From the NCBI GenBank assembly GCA_023053545.1, contig JAKZAN010000006.1, positions 6,329,001-6,393,000 on the forward strand: a stretch of DNA of 64,000 nt. Reading direction: 5' to 3'. Made by a program: the position numbers and the translations under genes. The stretch comes from Lepidurus packardi (Eukaryota; Arthropoda; Branchiopoda; Notostraca; Triopsidae). Shown here one piece after another: positions 49,074 through 62,900 of this stretch (positions within the stretch are counted from its first letter, which is position 1; every line of letters begins with the position of its first letter). Below the pieces are notes generated by a model. That model was not told where the DNA came from, did no database searches, and was given only the letters and a program-made list of their open reading frames with translations.

Positions 49074-49559
49074 ACAGTACTGAAACTATTGATCGTCTTA
49101 TGGAGTTTCGGAATTGACGAATCACAGTGCTTATCCCCTGTTTAGACCAATATACCAATACATGTACTGACATTTCTTGCATACTTCTACGCTCAGGTAT
49201 GGTTCTCAATACGTTGTCCCTTATAAACTCCCCAGTTAATTAGAGGAGCAGGTCTGTCAATTAAATGCTGTCAAAAACTAATTAAAAAAATTACAGTTTT
49301 TGGATTCATGGTCGCCTAGCACTTTCTTTGTTGGACCTTTTGCTTGTCAGGGAAGAAGGATTAGCTTCGCTAGTAAGGAGTATTTAATTGACTGGCCTGA
49401 TCCATTAATTAACCGGGGAGTTTAGAAGAAACGACGTGTCAAGAACCCTACCTGAGCGTAGAATTAGGTAAGAAATGTCAGTGTTGGTCTAAACAGGGAT
49501 AAGCACTGTGGTTCGTCAATTCCGAAACTCCATAAGACAATCAATAGTTTCAGTACTGT
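49074..49559. mobile_element. Foldback (MITE-like) element with about 190 bp arms
   Basis: The left arm 49074-49270 begins ACAGTACTGAAACTATTGAT; the right arm 49370-49559 ends with its near-perfect reverse complement ATCAATAGTTTCAGTACTGT. The arms stay alignable throughout (CACAGTGCTTATCC, TCTACGCTCAGGTA, AAACTCCCC, CAATTAAAT), with about 100 bp of loop. It has no coding capacity. Confidence 0.8.
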
Positions 49560-50139
49560 ACAATCGCGCATATTTTTGGACTACCGTTGGGGTTATGACT
49601 TCAATCAATAAAATACTTTTTCTCATTTATTTTAATTCTCGTTTTTATTTTTATCAACTTTAGTACCCCTTTCTTATACTTTGTACCTTTTTTAAATTAA
49701 ATAACGTTTTTGCTTTCTCATTTTTACGTATTTCTGTTGCAAGCTCACGTTGTTTTAGTGTAGATTTCATTAGCACTTTCCGAATCTACTAAAATTCCCA
49801 TCTTTTGGATTTATCACGCGTTTACGTTTGTACTACTATGCGTTTTATTTTTATTATTATTACGATTCTTTGCAGATCTCGCAAGCTGTGCGTCCAGGAG
49901 TATCGATAACATTTGCCATATTCATAGCTTTAAGATAACAATCCTTCACGGTCTTTGTAAAGCGAGTTCTTCAGGATATAAACTAAGAACTAAGTTCTTT
50001 CTTGAATGTCTGCCAAAATATTTCAATGAAAGGTTATTTCCGTAATAAGGAATGTATTGGTTTGTGTGCTTGTATAACGCTTTGAGAATAACGTAAATAA
50101 ATGTGCTCATTTCGTAGAAAATTTCAATCTTTTCACGAA

Positions 50140-53100
50140 TCACAACGAAGGCTTCACCCACTTGTAGGAACCGGAGTATTTAAAGTCGTTCCGAGCCAAC
50201 ATCTCATCAGATTCGCGTGGTCCCCTCGATCCGTATCTATTATAACACCAATACATATTGTAATACACTTTTCCTCCAGACAGACTTAAATATGCCCTAC
50301 TTGTATGGAATGGGTTGTGGCTTTTCCTTCTCAATGGTATGCAGCAACGGAGTGAATATACGCCAAGCCTCAGCCAACTCATCGGTTCTTACAAAATGCA
50401 TCTGCGACCCGCAAAAGACATCCAGGATCAAACGTTCATAGGCATCAGGCATTTTGACATGCTAGACAAAATCTCATATTATTAACAATTTACAACTAGA
50501 TTCATTTGAAGTCCTATACCTTGTAACGAGCACTGTATGTCAAATCCAGCTCTGTCTCTTCCATGTCAAAACTCATTCCAGGGGTCTTGGTCATAACCTT
50601 AGCATAGACTGCTTCTCCAGGCTGTACCCTAATGACCAATTCATTCCGTTTGGCTTGACCCTAGTAACCCGAGCAATGCAAATAAATAAAAAAGAGTTTA
50701 AATTTAAAGCATACATGAAAGGAATATTTCATTACTTGAAAAATGTCACCAGACATATCCCTAAACTGTATCCGTACTTCCGCTTTTCTTTCATTCAATG
50801 CTGAGAAAAAATCGAGGACATTTAACAATCTGTTGTAAGCATTCCGAAATTACTACCTTTGCCGCAGCGCAAAATAAAAGGCACGCCATCCCAACGCTCG
50901 TTGTTAATGCGTAAGACAGCCGTGGCAAAGGTAGGCGTGGTGGACCCTTGAGGCACTGTTGGATCCTCCAAATATCCCTGTCTGGCTTCCGAACCTTCCG
51001 GTGCTTCGGGATCCCCCAGGTACTGGCCCAAAATCACGTCTTCTAAATTGACGGTTTTGGTGCATTTAAGCACCTTAACTTTCTCATCACGAATATCGTT
51101 GGGATGGGTGGAAACAGGTTTTTCCATGGCGGTCAAACAGAACATTTGCAGCATGTGATTCTGCATGACATCACGTATTATGCCAAATTCATCAAAATAT
51201 CCGCCACGTCCTTGAGTTCCAAAGGGCTCTTTAAAGGAGATGAGAATGGACGCAATGTTCTCCCTATTCCAGGTGGGACTAAAAATCCGGTTACCGAACC
51301 TAATAGATATCCAATTAAAACGACCCGAAGATAATTAATAGATCATTTAACCTCAAGATCATCAGATTCTGAACCATCTCCTTCCCCAGATAATGATCAA
51401 TACGATAAATTTCCTCCTCTTTAAACAAGGAAGCCAGATGACTTGACAGTTTGGCTGAGCTCTCCAGGTCATGCCCGAAAGGTTTCTCTACAATGACGCG
51501 CGTCCATCCCCTTGATGAATAGATTCGATAGAAAAGCGTAAAAATGTACGAATTTTTTTTGGTTCTTTTATCTTACTTTTGGGCCATACAAGCGTTCCTG
51601 ATACTGCTGGTAACAGATTCAAACACAGATGGGGGCAAAGCCAAGTAAAACAAACGGTTTCCTCTTGGCCCACGTTCATGTTGTTGCAACGTTTGGTCCA
51701 ATAATTCCAAGTCCCGTCGTGAATCGTAAGCACCCGGAAAGTAATGATTGCAGGCCCAGAACTCTTCAAAGCGTTCACGTTCGGCATCCGCCACCTAAGA
51801 AACGGCGAATTCACACCTCCACATAGCACATGTCAAGTAACTTACCTTCATGTACTGCTCAGATTTGGAACGTAACTCCGATACGTCCATTTTAGATCTA
51901 GCATAGCCATAGATGACAGTATTCTTGGGCAACAAATTGTCCCTAAACAGCCACCATAGAGTTGGGTAAATCTTCTTACGTGCCAAATCGCCCTAAAAAA
52001 AGAAATAAGTCAGTAAACGACAGTAAATAGATTCTTGTGGTAGGAAACGTAAGGTAATTACCGAAGCACCCAAGACGACACACAGGTGCGGGGTCGATTC
52101 TTCAAAGTTTTCCGCGGAAGGCATATGAACGGATCGTAATGACTGCCGTATCAACGCCAAACTATCAACAGCTGTGGCACCGTTACCTAGACAGCAAATG
52201 ATCAAGGAAGTTTTTAATACACTATAGGTCACTAAGCAGTTTTTGCTGTGGTTAAGACATTTACGACATCAACACTTGTTGCATACTTGTTTTTGGATTA
52301 ACAAAATACAGGTTTTTGGATTAACAAAATAAACCAAAAAGCCAATTCAAAGCCAGTAACAGCGTTGGGTACTGCTTACACTACAACCCACAGAAAACTA
52401 CTGTTATTTCTAGGAGAATTGTTAGGCAAAAGGAAACACGTAAATAAATTAGTGATCGAGAGCGATGAAAGGTCGACGTTCGGCAATCGCTTGAATGCTT
52501 ACGTTCACGTCTCACATACTGATATTTAAGCGGAACATGACCCACACCTCAATTTTGATTACTACAGAGCACGCTTTCACAGTTTAGATACATTTATAGT
52601 ACCACTAAAGCCTACGCAATCTATTCTTGCGTAACCGGTAAGAATGTCACTACATAAAGGCCACTCAATCGTGGAATTGACTCCTGAATTGAATCGTGGC
52701 AGGTCTTATCTGGCCTTAAACCGTATGAAGCCGTAAACCTTCTTGGGCCTTCTAGTTGACTGATTCAGTTTACCAAGTTTCAGTCAAGTCAAAGATACTT
52801 TCGTCAACAAGTCAGTAGGTTTTAATTTAGTCAATTGTGTACGTCTTATTGCCAAAATCCTAATACAGCCGGTGCGAACCAAGCTCACGTGAACCTCCAA
52901 AGCAGTGTAGCGCATCCAATGCAGGCGTTGCTTCTTTTAGGAAAACAATCTAGATTATGTTGTTTACGCAATAAAAAGTAGCAATTTACCAGTAACGTTC
53001 TTAGCACGCGACATACTCGGCTAATAAAACTTGACTACTTGCACGGACTAACTAAGAAAGACAACTAGTAGTAACTAGCAAGACGTCTTGAAAAAGGCCA

Positions 53101-53390
53101 GAAAAAAACTTTGCTGCGTAACAGAGTATGTTTAGAGAAACTTGTCCAGTCATTGCGAGCAGAAGCTTAAACAGGAAAGGGCCCACGAAAGCATCCGACC
53201 GAATCACCGTGACACTAAAGAAGTTCTTTCACCTCATTCCTATTCCCCTCCTGCTATCTCCCCTATCACCTTTTATCCCGCCAATAGATATACACCTGGT
53301 TAAGATCAAGTATGCAAGCCAAACGTGCAAAGCACAAAACTGAATAATGGAAATCCGGCAACAAGTTTTCAGCTTACCGTCTTTACTCAT
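50140..53390 (-). CDS. G6PD: Glucose-6-phosphate 1-dehydrogenase
   Basis: Reverse exons 53390-53378, 52186-52062, 51992-51846, 51794-51577, 51510-51352, 51299-50857, 50800-50736, 50660-50520, 50461-50301, 50236-50140 give 522 residues (human 515). The NADP motif GASGDLA is at 44-50, EKPFG at 176-180, and the substrate/catalytic motif RIDHYLGKE at 204-212 with the catalytic His of that motif. The C-terminal structural NADP region and YKWVKPSL complete the protein. Reaction: glucose 6-phosphate plus NADP+ to 6-phosphogluconolactone plus NADPH, the entry step of the oxidative pentose phosphate pathway in the cytosol. The first coding exon is only 13 nt (MSKD plus one base) and lies 1.19 kb upstream; it restores the frame exactly at GAC G|GT AAC. 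An alternative start would be the Met at MPSAENFEE in exon 2. Confidence 0.96.
52187..53377 (-). other. Long first coding intron of G6PD
   Basis: It contains no recognised exon. A 20 bp direct repeat GTTTTTGGATTAACAAAATA occurs at 52289-52308 and 52312-52331. Confidence 0.6.
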
Positions 53391-55864
53391 GTTGCTCAAC
53401 GGAGGACTCTCGGTGCACGCACAACTCGGTACAACTCCCACTTAAGTTTTAGGTATCCCAAAGAAAGAAAATACAGAGCAAAACCTTTACAATAGTGAAG
53501 GTGCTAGGGAATTGTAAAGGGAGACAAGAAAAAAACAGATTCTTCAAGGCTGCGTGCGATGTGGTGTCTAGATCAGCCCAGTTGGAAAAGAGCACTGCGA
53601 GCTAATTCCCAACAGAACGGCAAACTCCGATAGAAAGTTGTTGACAAGCATTAAAAATTCCCCCCCCCCCCCGAGTCAGAACCTTTAAAACATATCCACT
53701 CCCCGTTAACAGGGTGTCGTGACTAACCAAAGGAAGAAACATAAGAAAAGCGGAATCGAAAAACGATAACGAACTAGCTCTTAGTACCACCAGGATAGCA
53801 ACACAATTAATCATCAGAGGGTAGAAAATGTAAGAGAAAAAAAAATCGTACAATTATCCTTCAGTACCAATACTTCAATACTCGCGTATAGCCCTTGGAT
53901 ACAAGAAAACGGAAAAAACAATCTAGTAAATAGAGCAGATTGATACCGAGGGAAAAACTGGTTTACCCATGAGAGTAGCCGGTTAAAGTGAGAGTTATCC
54001 AACAAGAAGAAAAGAGGCTGGTCGCAGGTGTGGTCATGGATTCTTGACAGTGCTTGTGTGGCGAGGTAGTCGGCATAAGAAATGGGTGGTGCAGGGGTTA
54101 AACTTTCATAATTTTTATTCATGCAGAGGAATGTATATTCAATACAAAAAATGCATCGTTAAGGGAAATCTTACTGGAATGAGAAGTCAGGAGGGAATGG
54201 AGTTGGCATAGAATAAAGCCAAGAAACCACAGGAACCTAATCTAGACAGGAATTGAGAAGTTAACCTCAATAGGAAAACAAAACTGAAAGCTTATACACC
54301 TAATCTAACCTTACATCCTACAATGCGTACTAATTTGCTAGTTCTAGTTTTATTTAGCGTAATCTAGATTAGCTATGTTAAGACTTACATTTTTATTTTA
54401 AAAAAATACGCTAAACTCAATGCTTTCCCTGAACCCGTTGTAAAATGTGGCTCTGTTTCTTACGCTAAAGCAGTGAAATGAGGTCTGGCCAAAGGAATGC
54501 GTTTGGAGATACCTTTCTAAAATTATACTTCTTGGTTTTGGCCGGAAACAATTATGAGCCACATATCAAGGTTAATATAAAAACAAGCAATCGAAAAGAT
54601 ATGGTTATAAACTTTGAAGACCTAACCCTCCATTCTGTTGGAGGAATCTAAGCGAGGTATAATTGTCCTTGAAGTTTATTTCCGTTTTTCAAACGGAAAC
54701 AAACTTTTTTTTTAAAGTTCGCGTGGTACTTTTTCCTTGGCAATCTGCGGCTTCGCACAGAAAATAATTAATAAAGTACCATTAATGATTACAAGCATTG
54801 GCTATAGATTGAATTTAGCAATTCTTTGTAAATAGACCATAATCGTTTCTCCAATACTCGAATTATTGTTACTGTATTAACTTATGCATGCTTGGATGAT
54901 AATATAGTTTATTAATAATATGGTTTATTGTTAGATTTTATATCGTGAAAAAAAGTAGAACACCCCATCAGTAAACGTAGTTCGCCTTAAATTCGATATA
55001 ATCGTGACTAATGTATAACGGAAATGGCAAGTGTTTCTTTTTTTTCAAGGGAACCGTATGTTGGGGTCTAAATTTCTACATTATAGCTATAGTGCCTGTA
55101 AATCACACTATAATTACAACCAAAAAGTTACTAATATAAGAGCTGATATGTGGTAATATTAATATTCTAAAAATAAGGCAAGAAATGTTAGAAGTACTTA
55201 CCGACTAAAGCCGGCTTAAAAGAAGAGTATAAGGCACACGAGGAAGTGCTTGTGAATTCAAGTTATGTATGACCTCTGTCGTGTCACACTCTCTGGATAA
55301 AAAAATATGTAATTCGGACATTAGCGCATTGCAATGTTAAATTTTACTTGTATATCACCTGGACAACCAGAATTCACAAGGACATACGCAGGAAAATGAC
55401 GAGGAAACAATTAAACGTCAACAACACCTGCCACCAAATATGGCAGAGCTGACACCTAGCGACTTACAATGTAACTATTTCGTTTTCCAAGTATGCGAAA
55501 GGGAAAGGTAGGCAATTGTCGTACCGGTCGACTTCGTTCATCGGTTCAACCTGTAAAATTGCACCTGATTGCTAAATTTCAGAAGCTAGTGCATTATAAT
55601 CAGCCCTGCCTACTGCGAGATAGTTGTCACCGGAACAAAAGGGCTGAGAACGCTGAATAAGGAATATTGAGTTACGCGGATACCTAATGAAAAGCTGGTC
55701 CACTCACATAATTAACCTGATCATAAAGAAATGCAAGTTGGATGGCGTGATTCGCTTAATCCTGCGTTGTGCTTAGCACGGGGTTGCTCAGGGTAACAGG
55801 CCTGGTTGGCATCGTGCCGCCGTTCGGTCGACGCCCCTCCTGCCGCGGGATCAATGGGCGACGT

Positions 55865-55925
55865 CGCGACGCTCACTCCGACAAAGTCACTCACGAATTA
55901 CTTTTTATTCATAGTGAGCGTCGCG
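55865..55925. repeat. 13 bp perfect inverted repeat in a GC-rich patch
   Basis: CGCGACGCTCACT at 55865-55877 and its exact reverse complement AGTGAGCGTCGCG at 55913-55925 are separated by 35 bp. The surrounding 150 bp is markedly GC-rich for this otherwise AT-rich intergenic region. Confidence 0.6.
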
Positions 55926-58900
55926 TTTAATGATAGCAGCTAAGGTAAAACGCCGCTACTTCGAGGGGTGAGACTATGTAATGGGGAGAGGAAGCGAGTG
56001 AACACAAGAATGGAAATAACTTTTCGATGTCGAAGAAGGTTTTTAAAACTTATAGGGGAAAACGAGGGTGGTCCTGTTCACGCTTGGTGATTACTCGTTC
56101 TTTTAGATTCAAGCAATTTGGAATTTGAGGTTTTTGGGTAGCAGTAAAAGTCTGTCGGCATAACGACCGCATGTTTGTTTCTCTACTTAACCCATATCCA
56201 ATGCACCACGAATTTTCAAATCTTACCAACTCGTGGGGCCATCGTCTTGGGAATACAGTATTGTACTGCTGCTTTTATTTCCACATTTCTCTTTAGTGTT
56301 TAGCATTGATGGGAGCTGATTTGGAAATGTAGCAGATATAGAAGGGAAACAACTGAAGCCGCAAGTATGTGGCTGATCAATGTGCGTGTGTGCATTGTAA
56401 TGAAACGGCCTTTTGTTTATTGGGGGGCGTCCGACGCTCGCTTTTCATTTCTTGTTAGAACTTCTCCTTCCATGATAATTGCATCGCGCGGGAGTGAACG
56501 GAAGTCCTGTTTTCTTGTTACACCTTGCTCCCTGCACCTGCCCTTGAAGAAGAAATATTGCTGGAGCTTGGTTGGGAAATTACTGCGCTGCATGACCAGC
56601 CGAGCGAAGCAACTTTTGTTCGCGTCAAAGCGCAATATTGAAGATGATGCCCGACACAATTGCTGGCCGTTGCACCATTCCGCTGTGATTGAGCCCATAA
56701 TTTCCATCTCTTGACTGGCCAAAATCGCGAGCCATGCATTGAGGCATGTTCAATAATTTCGAAAAAAGGAAATCCCCTTCGGGACCCATAAAGTGCCCAG
56801 AAAAGAACAGAAAGCGCGCCTATTATTAAATAGGAGCTAGCTTGCACGGTTATTACAAGATGAGGAGCAAATAGTGATTGCGCCCTGTAGGGCCAGGAAA
56901 TGACTTATTAAAGTTGATCATCCCATAAAGAGATGGATGGCAATAGTCCATATGATCAGTCCTCCAACTCCGGTCTTTTGTGGCCAGCTAACTGACAGGT
57001 ATGGTTAGAGCGGCTTGCACACCGTCACTCGTGTACATTTGTGTATGCTTCAATAACAGTCCCAGTTCGATTAACCGTATTTTCTTTGTACATGACTATG
57101 GTCGTAGACTCGATACGGGAAGTGTACACCAAGCATCAACGCCTACAAATTTCCTATTGCGATACTTTCCTATAAGAAATCTAAACTAGACTTCTCACTT
57201 CTTTTTTTTGGCATTTTAGTTTTTTGGAAAGAGGATGGAAAGCCACCTGACAAAAGTTTAATTCATGGCCCAGTGCATCTTGGTCTGGTAAAGCGTTTAA
57301 TTCAAACCGTCCGCCAGATCGTGAGCAAAAAACGCTTCAATTTCCTCCGTGAAACTAGTAATCCTATCCAAAACGTGTTCTCATCTAATTATGCAATAAA
57401 ATTTGCAACTGCCCACCCGCATACTAACATCCGACTCGAATTCCTATCCGCTCGCTTTAGTTTCTCGCGTCTCATGTTTCAACTCGGCAGGCTTGGATAA
57501 GACTAAAACAAAACAAGGAGATGTCTTGCCGTTTTTCTTCCTCAGATCGCAGTAATTTCAAGTATGAACTGTGCACGTGTCTTCGTTCGCAGCCATCTCC
57601 TATCTGCTACGGAACTAAGTACTTTAACACGCCAAAAGATAGGCGTCGGAAGGGAGGTTTTCTTATATATGTAGTCATTATCGATAGAAAAAAACTTAAC
57701 AACCGCACTTGCTTTGTTTCCGATTCCTGGAACAAGTGCTTTATGTGCGCAGTTGTAAGCCTAATGGGCAAATGACTTGAAGTACTAGAGGTTGGCGTTT
57801 GAATTCTGCGAAGAGCCATATACGCCCTTGGTGGAGTTAAATTAATGTTCCTTCCGCCAAACCTATTCAGAGCACAAATATAGTTGTAATTCGGTTGTAA
57901 GCGACTTGGTATGACAAATTGAAGGTCTTGCATTACTTTTGTCTAGACGTAAGGACTGTAAAGCAGACAAGTAACAGTGTATATATGAGCATTAGTAATG
58001 GAAAGCGGAAAGATTGTAAAACTTGGGCACCTATTGTGCCCTCAGTCCGGACGCTCATGTGGTAGACTACATCGTTTTTTTCGCTTTTGTTTATTTTATT
58101 CATCCTTTTCCTAATTGTCTAGGCAAGGCAATGGTAAATTTTTAGATCAACGTCCCCGGATGACTCAGGTGCTGGAAATGTTGCGTCCTGACCACAAAGT
58201 TGGTGTAGCAGGGAAAATGCTTTCCTTTTGCCAGCGGAAATCATCACTGGGGATGGCAGAGCAGTCAAGGGCGGCCAGGAGGAACCCAGCACTTCCTTTC
58301 CTTCGCCCAAAATTGTCTTGCCCAGCAAAAAGCCTTCTCAAGAAAGCTAAAAGGAAACGGGAGCCCAACCTTCACTTCCAATTCATCTATTCTACATTTC
58401 GCTCTTTAAACTTGGCTTGCAAATAAAGGAATACAAAGTTAAGGTCCCAAAATTCCACGGAAACCTTAGGCCGTTACCCCCAAACGACACGTTATAAAGT
58501 CTGACCAAACTTCCCAAGTTTTGCAGCTTAAAATTGTTCATACATGCCCATAGCTACGCACAAAAAATGTAAGTACCCACACTGCAAGCTTTTCGACGTC
58601 TAACAAGAACAAGCGTGAGACAAAGTACTCGGGGACATGACATGAAGTGAGCCAGTTTTGAGACGGATAGTCTGTGGAACATAATGAATGTTTAAATGCG
58701 TAATAAACCGAGCTACTTTAATTGCGCTGGACAGAATATGTGCTATAAGATGATGTGCGCTGCTCCATCGAATTTTGAGTCATTGGCTCGTTTTCCATGC
58801 ATAAAAGAGGAACTTCGTGAATCGGGTCAGGTACATGAGTCGGAGGAGAAGCACAGGTGACTTTCATTCTATCAATATAAAGCGCCTGGGTTTGCGTTCC

Positions 58901-59920
58901 CCAACGTTGGCGTGTCACGCGAACGCTGCATTATTCCGCCCTCCGCTTGGACACGAACCCGACAATTCTGGAAGACTACCTAGCTTTTGCATATGCCGCA
59001 CACACAGACAAAAACACGAGAGCTGCACCGAGCTCGATCGAAGGTATAGACGAAGAAGGCCCCCCAAATTTGCCTTTATAATGTCCTATTCTAGCAGCAA
59101 TGCGACAAAGGCGAAAAAAGCATCGACAAACGATCTGTCCCACAAGCTGAAGTGAAAACAAAAAATAGTGTAAAAAGAAAAGGAAAACTACGCACTTTTG
59201 ATCCTGACTTTGTCAAATGCCGCTTATAAGTTTAAAAGAAAAGCAGCGGTAGAGTTGGGTGTTACATGGGCTTCTTTACCTTCGCAACATTCCGCAAGTA
59301 GAGTAATATTCCCAAGCAGTGGTTATGATGGACTAGATAAGGGGGGACAGGGGGGGGGGGGGGAGGACGAAGGCAATCCGTCTCGCGTTCCCCTCCATTT
59401 TGCATTGAAGCAGGTGTTGTGACGTCATCCACACCTGTGCACGTCTAAACCAGGTACACAAGGCCTTCATGTTCACTAGCATAGGCTACCTGACTCCTAG
59501 GTGCCGAGCACAGGGAGTCAGTTGGCTTTCATCGACCAAGTGACATTGGCCAGGGCAGAAACGTGGCAGGGAATTTCTTTTTTTGATTAGAACGTTAGAA
59601 CAACTTCGATCTGACTTTGTTCAAGAAGGAAAATCGTGTGTAACTTACAGCTTTTGCAAATCCAGTTAACTTTTACCCGGGAAGTGACGATATGGTGACA
59701 ACAGCTCACGTGCAAACAATACGCAGTATCCAGGTATACATTACTCTATGTTCCTTTAAATTAGACTGACGATTAAACTTACATAACGTGTATTTCAATT
59801 CTTGGCATAAACTGCACTTACATCCATTTGCATCCACGAATCAGCACATGCAAGGCTAAGATCGTTAAGATCAATGCTTTGCTAGGTAAACAAGACATTA
59901 ATAGTTCTTAACTCATGCAG

Positions 59921-59948
59921 TCTTACCTCTTACCTCTTACCCCTTATC
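59921..59948. repeat. Heptanucleotide tandem repeat
   Basis: About four units of TCTTACC-type sequence; ordinary minisatellite. Confidence 0.8.
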
Positions 59949-62900
59949 CTCTAATGAAAGGGTGATAGGGCTTTGAGTTTCCATGCAGCGAAGGTTCTGA
60001 ATTTCTGACCGTTCAAGGAGTAGCTACATGATCAAATTCCTGTAGTAGAATAAGCGTTGTCCATGTTGTAAGGGATGATGAACAGTCTGGATGTCTCCAT
60101 CTTAACAATCGCTGTCCATGAAACCGAGCATGATGCTATTGACTGATACTATAATCAGTTACGTAATCTGAAAAGGGGTAGCAGACATTGGCTTTCGTAT
60201 TTATTTAAGAACTTTGGCTTGAAAAAACGAGTTATATTAGACAAGTGAATAGATCAAAATTTCCACTTCATTACAATCCTCCCAAGAGTTTTGAAGTTTG
60301 AAGCTTTTTCGAGTTCAAAAGGAAAGTTACAAAATCTACGATGGACAACGGACGATAGCGAACTGTGCGTTAAACATCATCCGCAGCCATGCGGAACAGC
60401 TGGCCAGCACTTTTTGCCGTCCGAGTCCTCGACCAGGCTTCTCTTCATCCTCATTTTCCCAGACAATGAAGAAAGCGGCAAGGAAGAGCAAATCGTCTTA
60501 CGACACTAAGCATTGTGAATTTCCCGCCAAATATCCCGACCTCCATTACAGCCATCCATCCATGGAGCTCTCGGGCCCAGCCGCTTCCGCCAGCAATTTC
60601 CCAACGAGACAAAAAAAACGTCCCCGACAAGATATCCATTAATTCCGCTCAGTTATCAGCCAGGCAAGTATCCATGCAGCCTATCTGTGAACCTACCTTT
60701 AGGTCTTTTGTTGGGATAAAACATAATCTGTCATTCCAGGGCATAACGACTGACCATTTTTTTTTACTTGTTTGAAGGCTATATAATTGACCCGCTATCT
60801 TTCCAAAAGATGATGAGGGATATTTCGAAGGCTACTGTTGAATAAAAGCCAAAGACAGCTTTCGCTTCTAGTGTCCTTACAGGCACAAATTGTCGGGGAG
60901 CGAAAGACAGAGCGGCCACCTGTGTGGCCGCAACACATAAGGGAAAAACAAAAATCGAACAGCGAAAAGTATGCGGCCATGCAGTGCCATGGTCTTGCAG
61001 AAAGACGGCTGGCAGCACATGTATTATTACAGTATTACAAAGCATCTACAAGGAGGGTAGAACATAAAACCAAGTCACACTATAAAATCTTTCCAAAACC
61101 ACCCATAACGTCAGAACACCAGACTAAGGGTGACGGCATACACCATTTCGCTATATATCAAAGTAAATTTTGGCTTCGAGGTAGAGATTTTCTATAAGGT
61201 AAAACTTTGGGGTAGAACATTCTATGTTAGATAGATTGTATCAAGACACGACAAAACCCCATGGCGGCCTTCCTCTGTTGCCCGTCGCAGCTTAGTCCCA
61301 GCTATTAGCTTCTGCTGCTTCTGTACGACGCTTTGACCGCTGCTTGTAATTTAACATGTTTCCCTTTTCGCTATGCGGGGAACACAAAGAGCTAAGTTAC
61401 CGCAAACGAGGCAAATTCGTCCAGCTGAACATGTTCTCAAAAGCACAGCGCTACTGCCGTCGAATTCCGCTGTAGAAAAAATAAACGCTTTCGCAAAAAC
61501 ATTCCACAAACCTAACTAAATGTAAAAGGGGGACTCTTGATAAAAAGGGTTACAATTTGAAATCCTGCCAATCCCATCAGAAAAGAAGTTAATGAAAAAG
61601 GAATGTAAGCTTAGGTTAACATCCGGATTATGCATGTTTTCAGCAATTCATTCTGATGTTTATCTTAAGATGTGCTGAAACATAATGAAGATAGCATTAG
61701 GAGTAAAAATCCCCTCGGATTCATGAATGAACAATTCAAAACCACATTACACTGCTTCCCGGTCAGGCAATTGCAATAAGTCGTGGGTTTTCTTTTGTTG
61801 AAGCTGGAGGGATTCCCTCCCTTTTGCACTTTGTGCTTTGTGTATGCACGCTCGCTCTATCAGTAGGCTACAAGTATACCCAATGACCAGTTCTTACGAG
61901 CAGCCTCCAGGAGCCGGAAATAACGGGTCGGAGGTGAGGGCCACCAACCGTCATCATCATCATCCTGTACACAATCGTCAATCTTGGGAGCTCTTTTTGC
62001 CGCTCTAATATCTTCTGGTTTCTATTACTTTGAACAAAAGATCCCTCAAAAGGTATACAAGCTTATCAGTTCCAGTAACCCAACATTCGACCTCCCCTCT
62101 ACTCCTTCACACATCTCACGTTAAGTTCCCCGTTTTCTAAGCAAATTCGTCTGCTTCATCTAAAGAAAACTTGCCCATAGGTAGTGCTAATTAGCTTAAC
62201 CGTCGAACAAGTCCACGTCAAGGCCTGTTTACTTCCCATATGTCTTCCTCATGTTGTTTCCTCTGGGAAAAACTCTGGGTTATCCGGATAGTTGTTTTAG
62301 AGTTCCTTTACTGGTCATCACAACACAGAATATCCTGCAGCCAGGTCCCAGGTAACAATTCACGGCGTCACCGGAAGCTAATTCCATGGCCCCCAGCTTC
62401 ATTTGCTTTTCCCATCCATGCATGAAAGTTAGCAATGGAAAAAGTGCTCACTCCTTAATTCCTTATCAGGGTTATAAAGGCAGGGTTATTACGGCATGAG
62501 CCTCGCGCCTAAATGAATATACTGCTGAGGACTTTTTCCAACAAAAAATTTTCAGGATCCAGAAATTTTTTTTTTAAATCCCGAGTGTTTGGTAGTCCTG
62601 GCTTTGGCGAGGAACCCGGGGAAGTTTCTTTTTACCTGTGCAAAGCTGCTGCTTGAATCGGGAAGCGAGAAGCCGGGGGCAGGACACTAGCAATTAGACT
62701 ACTGTGCCAGAGCGGAGAACGCCACACATTATAACTGGTTGGTATGGGAGACAAGAGAGAAGCCATGCTATGCCGGTGAAAAGAAAAGGTCAAGAGGACG
62801 CATGATGGGTGATTGTCATTTTGCACATACTAAACGACCACGCTGCAAGTTCTTCGGGATTCTCAGCCAGCAGAGCTCGTTTACTGTAGTCCTTCAAGGT

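Larger units (their letters stand above)
48747..50139. other. Intergenic region with foldback repeats
   Basis: This lies between the RAD51D start and the G6PD 3' end. Foldback repeats fill 48867-49559. The rest is AT-rich and shows no gene. Confidence 0.5.

Noticed and set aside
53814-54122. Reverse ORF of 102 codons beginning MNKNYESLTPAP
   Set aside because: It ends in low-complexity sequence, shows no known domain, and is isolated.
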